A stretch of DNA of 9,670 nucleotides, from positions 1 through 9,670 of the forward strand of contig JAJFLN010000180.1 of the NCBI GenBank assembly GCA_021772705.1, read 5' to 3'. The notes under the pieces are model-generated. The model was given only the letters and a program-made list of their open reading frames with translations, ran no database searches and was not told where the DNA came from. The translations under genes and the position numbers were made by a program. The stretch is from Candidatus Cloacimonadota bacterium. Its GTDB lineage: Bacteria; Muiribacteriota; UBA6191; JACPRK01. This document shows, in pieces, positions 5,983 to 9,670 of this stretch. Numbering within the stretch: position 1 is the first letter of the stretch; each line of letters opens with the position of its first letter.

Positions 5983-7260
5983 ATGAGCATCAAGAACTTC
6001 ATGTTCACTTCGGAGTCAGTCACCGAGGGACACCCCGACAAGATGGCCGACCAGATCTCAGACGCAATCCTGGACGCGGTCATGAAATCTGACCCGTACG
6101 GCCGGGTCGCGGCGGAAACATCCGTCGCCACCGGTATGGCGCTCGTGTTCGGGGAGATCACCACCAAGACCTACGTGGATATCCCCAAGATCATCCGCAA
6201 TACGATCCGGGACATCGGATACACCAACTCCGAGATGGGTTTCGATGCCGACACCTGCTCCGTGCTGGTCAGTCTGGACGAACAGTCCCCCGACATCGCT
6301 CAGGGTGTCAACAGGGCACTGGAAATCCGGGACAGCAACAACGGGCAAGAGGACGAGGCAGCCCTGACCGGCGCCGGTGACCAGGGCATGATGTTCGGCT
6401 ACGCCTGTAACGAGACGCCGGAGCTCATGCCCCTGCCCATCACCTTGGCCCACGCTCTCACCCTGCGGCTTGCCAAGCTTCGGAAGCGGGGCACTCTCCG
6501 CTATCTGCGACCCGACGGCAAGAGCCAGGTCAGCGTCGAGTACCGGGAAGGCAAGCCCTACCGGGTGGACACGGTGGTGATCAGCACCCAGCATTCTCCC
6601 GACGTGGAAGCCGACGTTCTTCGAGAGGACATCATCGACGAGGTCATCAAGCACGTCGTTCCCGCTCGGCTCCTGGATGAGAAGACCCGGTTCTTCGTCA
6701 ATCCCACCGGCCGCTTCGTCGTCGGCGGCCCTCAGGGCGACGCCGGTCTGACGGGCCGGAAGATCATCGTCGACACCTACGGCGGCATGTCTCGCCACGG
6801 TGGCGGCGCCTTCAGCGGCAAGGACTGCACCAAGGTGGACCGCTCGGCAGCTTATGCTTCCCGGCACGCAGCCAAGAACGTCGTCGCCGCAGGCCTGGCA
6901 GAGAAGGTGGAGATCCAGCTTGCCTACGCCATCGGCGTCGCACATCCCGTTTCGGTGATGGTGGACTCCTTCGGCACGGGAATCATCTCAGACGAGAAGC
7001 TGGGCAAGCTCGTCGAAGACGTCTTCGACTTCCGGCCAGCAGCGATCATCCAGCGCCTCGACCTTCGCCGCCCCATCTACCGGCAGACCGCCAGCTACGG
7101 CCACTTCGGTCGGTCCGATCTGGACCTGAGCTGGGAGAAGCTGGACTATGTGTCGGAGCTGAAGAAGGGTGCCAACCTGAAGGACGAGGAAGGTCTTCCT
7201 CTCCCGCCGGAGGCCCTGGAGGGTGTGGACAACGAAGCTCAGTCCACCCGGGGACTCTGA
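5983..7260 (+). CDS. metK: S-adenosylmethionine synthetase
   Basis: MetK condenses methionine and ATP to S-adenosylmethionine, releasing phosphate and diphosphate, in the cytosol. The three-domain protein is complete: SESVTEGHPDK (10-20) with His17 at the active site, GAGDQGMMFGYA (130-141), the flexible-loop region (about 100-112), and GGGAFSGKDCTKVDRSAAY (273-291) including the phosphate-binding GGGAFSGKD. GRSDLDLSWEKLD (376-388) closes the usual fold. At 425 residues it exceeds typical bacterial MetK (about 380-400) because of a charged, Pro- and Glu-containing tail after about residue 390, which is not part of the catalytic core. Because SAM feeds the radical-SAM protein HemW and many methyltransferases, no pathway link to neighbours need be assumed. 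A palindromic repeat begins 11 bases after its stop codon. Confidence 0.98.
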   Translation: MSIKNFMFTSESVTEGHPDKMADQISDAILDAVMKSDPYGRVAAETSVATGMALVFGEITTKTYVDIPKIIRNTIRDIGYTNSEMGFDADTCSVLVSLDEQSPDIAQGVNRALEIRDSNNGQEDEAALTGAGDQGMMFGYACNETPELMPLPITLAHALTLRLAKLRKRGTLRYLRPDGKSQVSVEYREGKPYRVDTVVISTQHSPDVEADVLREDIIDEVIKHVVPARLLDEKTRFFVNPTGRFVVGGPQGDAGLTGRKIIVDTYGGMSRHGGGAFSGKDCTKVDRSAAYASRHAAKNVVAAGLAEKVEIQLAYAIGVAHPVSVMVDSFGTGIISDEKLGKLVEDVFDFRPAAIIQRLDLRRPIYRQTASYGHFGRSDLDLSWEKLDYVSELKKGANLKDEEGLPLPPEALEGVDNEAQSTRGL

Positions 7261-7271
7261 ACCACTTGTCA

Positions 7272-7450
7272 CTAGCACGACAACGTAGCTTGCCTCGTCG
7301 CGAGGCCGAGCGAAGGGCGTTCAGGCAAGGCCGCAGGGCCGAAACGCGCGCAGGCGTACTTGAAGTACGTCGAGCACGTTTCGGCCCGAGAATGCAGCAT
7401 GGATGCCATGTAGCCGGCCGCAGCAGAGGCAAGTTACGTTGTCGTGCTAG
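7272..7450. repeat. 179-bp nested palindromic repeat between metK and selA
   Basis: The outer arms (7272-7295 and 7427-7450) are inverted copies of 24 bases with one mismatch, which becomes a G-U pair in RNA. Inside, GGGCCGAAACG (7336-7346) and CGTTTCGGCCC (7377-7387) are a perfect 11-bp inverted repeat enclosing a 15-base near-palindrome, CGTACTTGAAGTACG (7355-7369). A 6-bp hairpin GCCTCG/CGAGGC (7292-7306) and CATGG-ATG-CCATG (about 7398-7410) add further stems. The whole could fold as a branched RNA or cruciform. No T-run follows, so simple termination is not clear. It fills nearly all of the 215-base metK-selA gap. No coding capacity is supported. It is most likely a dispersed palindromic repeat; a structured RNA is the alternative. 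Confidence 0.7.
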
Positions 7451-7475
7451 ACACTCCTGAAGAAAGCGCCTCGAG

Positions 7476-8885
7476 ATGTCACGAAGCGCCGATCAGCTTC
7501 AGCAGAGCCTGAGAGCCCTGCCAGCAGTAGATCGACTGCTCCAGCATGAGCTGCTGGAGCCCGTCAGTCTGTTTCTGGCACGGGAGTGGATGACACTTAT
7601 GGCCCGGGAGGTCCTGGAGGACTCCCGGGCCGCCATTCGCCAGGGCGGCGATGCACCAGAACTGGATGTCCTGGCAGCGCGGGTGGCCGAAGTGTGCCGG
7701 GAGCTGCGGCACGGGGGTATCCGCCGGGTGATCAATGCTACGGGGATCGTGCTCCACACGAACCTGGGCCGTTCACCCCTTTCCCTGGACGTGGCCCGAG
7801 ACGCCATGGCAGCTTCGGCTCAGAGCGTCAGCGTCGAGATGGATCTCCGGACCGGGGAGCGTGGAAACCGCTACGAGTCGGTCCAGAGACTGCTCTCGGT
7901 CCTCACTGGCTGCGAGTCTTCCCTGGTGGTCAACAACAACGCCGCCGCGGTTCTGCTGGTCCTCAACACCTTCGCCAGGGACAAGGAGGTGATCCTGTCT
8001 CGAGGGGAGATGATCGAGATCGGTGGCTCCTTCCGCTTGCCCGAGATCATCCTCTCCAGCGGGGCTGGTCTGCGGGAAGTGGGAACGACGAACCGGACCC
8101 ATCTGAAGGACTACCGCAACGCTGTCTCCTCCCGGAGCGGACTACTGATGAAGGCCCACACCAGCAACTATCGTGTCGAGGGATTCACCCACTCCGTTCC
8201 GGCCCAGGATCTGCTCGATCTGAGCAAGGAGACCGGCGTTCCCGTCTATGAAGACCTGGGCAGCGGCAGCCTGATCGACATCGCCGACTACGGATTGACC
8301 AGCGAACCCACGGTGCAGCAGGTGGTCGCCTTCGGGATTCCCATCGTCTCCTTCTCGGGGGACAAGCTGCTCGGAGGTCCCCAGGCGGGGATCATCGTGG
8401 GTGAGAAGCGCTTCATAGATGCCATCCTCGAGAATCACCTGCTGAGGGCGCTGCGTATCGACAAGGTGAGCATGGCCCTGCTGGAGCGGACGCTCCAGAC
8501 CTATCTAGATCCTGCGGGCCCCCAGGCCAAGGTGCCGATACACTTCCTGCTCTCTCGCTCCGTCGACGCTCTGGAGCAGACAGCCCGGGAGCTGGTGGCC
8601 CGATGTGAATCCGTCCAGTTGCAGCTGGAACCGCGGGCCGGCAGTTCGGCCGTCGGCGGCGGGGCCTGTCCCACAGATGAGCTTTCCACCTGGGTTGTGG
8701 AGCTGATCCATCCCCGCTTGAAGCCCGACGCCCTGGCCCGGCGTTTCAGGTCCTTGCCGACTCCCGTCCTGGGCAGGATTCGAGGGGACAGATTCTGCCT
8801 GGACATGAGGGCACTCCTGCCTCAGGATCTGGAAGAATTGATCACCTCTCTTCGGGGGATGGATGAGGAGATAGACTCGAGATGA
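7476..8885 (+). CDS. selA: L-seryl-tRNA(Sec) selenium transferase (selenocysteine synthase)
   Basis: SelA is a PLP enzyme that converts seryl-tRNA(Sec) to selenocysteinyl-tRNA(Sec) using selenophosphate, acting as a large ring-shaped homo-oligomer. The 469-residue protein is full length. Signatures run in order: NATGIVLHTNLGRSPL (87-102), MDLRTGERGNR (122-132), VVNNNAAAVLL (151-161), YEDLGSGSL (258-266), and SFSGDKLLGGPQAG (292-305) with the PLP-binding lysine K297. The small C-terminal domain is present to the end. The ATG at 7476 gives the expected N-terminal helical domain for tRNA(Sec) recognition; the Shine-Dalgarno is weak. The gene ends in ATGA overlap with a DUF2225 gene. Its presence implies selenoproteins and therefore in-frame UGA codons elsewhere in the genome; selB, selD and tRNA(Sec) are not in this window. 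Confidence 0.96.
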   Translation: MSRSADQLQQSLRALPAVDRLLQHELLEPVSLFLAREWMTLMAREVLEDSRAAIRQGGDAPELDVLAARVAEVCRELRHGGIRRVINATGIVLHTNLGRSPLSLDVARDAMAASAQSVSVEMDLRTGERGNRYESVQRLLSVLTGCESSLVVNNNAAAVLLVLNTFARDKEVILSRGEMIEIGGSFRLPEIILSSGAGLREVGTTNRTHLKDYRNAVSSRSGLLMKAHTSNYRVEGFTHSVPAQDLLDLSKETGVPVYEDLGSGSLIDIADYGLTSEPTVQQVVAFGIPIVSFSGDKLLGGPQAGIIVGEKRFIDAILENHLLRALRIDKVSMALLERTLQTYLDPAGPQAKVPIHFLLSRSVDALEQTARELVARCESVQLQLEPRAGSSAVGGGACPTDELSTWVVELIHPRLKPDALARRFRSLPTPVLGRIRGDRFCLDMRALLPQDLEELITSLRGMDEEIDSR

Positions 8886-9544
8886 CCCTTCCCAAACGAG
8901 CCTTCAACGAGGCAAGCTGCCCGGTCTGCAGCAAGGTGTTCCAGTATCGGTGTGTCTCGGCGGCTGATTCGGCAAACGGACAGGACGCCGACTTCTGCCC
9001 CAGGGCCGTTGACCCGGAGCTGCTGAACAGCTACATCGTCGAGTGCCCCTCCTGCAGATTCGGTGTCTACCAGAAGGACTTTCACACTCGTCTGACATCG
9101 GAGCAGTTCCGGAGACTCAGGGACCTCCTACTGCCGCCAAAGAGCCCGGCCAGCCGAAAGCGCCGCACCGGCGCCGAGAAGTATGGCCAGGCCGTGGCCT
9201 GCTACGAGGCCCTGGGCCGCAGGGCCTACTTCCTGGCGACTCTGCACCTCCGGGGGTCATGGTGCTGTCGCGTCAACGGGAACCTCGTCGATGAGGCCCG
9301 GTTTCAGGAATCAGCAGTTGAGTTGCTTCAGAGGGCCCTCCTGGAGGACCAGGAAGTGGGAGCCGAGGAGATACCGGTCATCACCTACCTGATAGGCGAA
9401 CTGAGCCGCCGCCTCGGCCGGCGTCAAGAGGCCTCGGATTGGTTTGAACAGGTGCCGGAGCTGATCTCCGACAGCCACGAGCAGAAGTGGCTAGTCGAAC
9501 TGGCCGAGCAGCAGAGCGAACTCAACGCCAACACGATCAACTAG
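8882..9544 (+). CDS. DUF2225 family protein (zinc-ribbon plus helical repeat region)
   Basis: The 220-residue protein starts with two metal-binding knuckles: CPVC (13-16) and CPSC (55-58), with ADFCP (36-40) between them, as in DUF2225 proteins. The C-terminal two-thirds is helical and TPR-like: residues 100-130 (KYGQAVACYEALGRRAYF), 140-155, and YLIGELSRRLGRRQEASDWF (169-188), the last being a characteristic family element. DUF2225 proteins have no established molecular function; zinc binding and a protein-interaction role are inferred. The ATG overlaps the selA stop (ATGA), so its translation is probably coupled to selA. No membrane segment or signal peptide is seen, so it should be cytosolic. 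Confidence 0.8.
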   Translation: MTLPKRAFNEASCPVCSKVFQYRCVSAADSANGQDADFCPRAVDPELLNSYIVECPSCRFGVYQKDFHTRLTSEQFRRLRDLLLPPKSPASRKRRTGAEKYGQAVACYEALGRRAYFLATLHLRGSWCCRVNGNLVDEARFQESAVELLQRALLEDQEVGAEEIPVITYLIGELSRRLGRRQEASDWFEQVPELISDSHEQKWLVELAEQQSELNANTIN

Positions 9545-9670
9545 CGATCCATCTTGGCCCACCATGGAGGCCCAAATCCAGGACGACTGAGTGGCCAAGT
9601 CTTCCCGAACCGCTCGTCCTGAGTCTCTCAGCGGCGGCCCGCCGTCCCAATATGGATGAAACGGGAAGTT
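9545..9670. other. unassigned intergenic end of window
   Basis: These 126 bases hold no coding region I can support. Two overlapping inverted repeats are present: CTTGGCC (9553-9559) with GGCCAAG (9593-9599), and CAGGACGA (9579-9586) with TCGTCCTG (9614-9621). Neither has a T-run, so a terminator is unproven. An ATG at 9652 opens the last six codons, but has no Shine-Dalgarno and cannot be judged. Confidence 0.4.

Noticed and set aside
6058..6945. 295-codon minus-strand open frame inside metK
   Set aside because: It is an antisense shadow of a strongly conserved gene.
7266..7460. 64-codon open frame over the metK-selA gap
   Set aside because: It is a translation of the nested palindromic repeat; its arginine-rich sequence resembles no protein.
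9652..9670. Possible start of another gene at the right edge
   Set aside because: Only six codons are visible, with no Shine-Dalgarno, so nothing can be supported.

Overview
This is a high-GC bacterial chromosome segment dominated by ordinary housekeeping and salvage genes. The gene mix (a membrane-anchored TPR protein with an N-terminal small-membrane domain, SelA followed by a DUF2225 protein, RpiB-Upp, an extended MetK) and the protein style suggest a GC-rich environmental phylum such as Acidobacteriota. This is a style-based guess at about 0.4 confidence; no rRNA or other taxonomic marker lies in the window.

Left end (1-352): the first 176 bases are the 5' end of a minus-strand gene cut by the window edge. 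Its start is an amphipathic helix, then a Gly/Ser/Pro-rich linker, which is the layout of bacterial-microcompartment cargo proteins. A sigma70-like promoter sits just upstream of its ATG. The rest of this divergent intergenic region carries two small perfect inverted repeats ahead of ridA.

Region 353-2077: ridA (enamine/imine deaminase) and hemW (radical-SAM haem chaperone family) form a tight two-gene unit. It is followed by two hairpins, the second with a short T-run, which is a likely terminator.

Region 2078-4465: one large gene encodes a 795-residue membrane-anchored TPR protein, probably starting at TTG. Immediately behind its stop codon is a 120-bp MITE-like element with 17-bp terminal inverted repeats and perfect 9-bp flanking direct repeats, then a sigma70-like promoter.

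Region 4766-7260: rpiB and upp overlap by ATGA and are followed by metK. Together they cover pentose-phosphate and uracil salvage and S-adenosylmethionine synthesis. A 179-bp nested palindromic repeat with 24-bp arms lies between metK and selA.

Region 7476-9670: selA (selenocysteine synthase) overlaps by ATGA a DUF2225 zinc-ribbon/TPR-like protein. SelA implies the organism makes selenoproteins. The last 126 bases hold no gene I can support.

The observations most worth checking are the microcompartment-like N-terminus at the left edge, the two non-coding mobile or palindromic repeat elements, and the translational coupling of selA to the DUF2225 gene.
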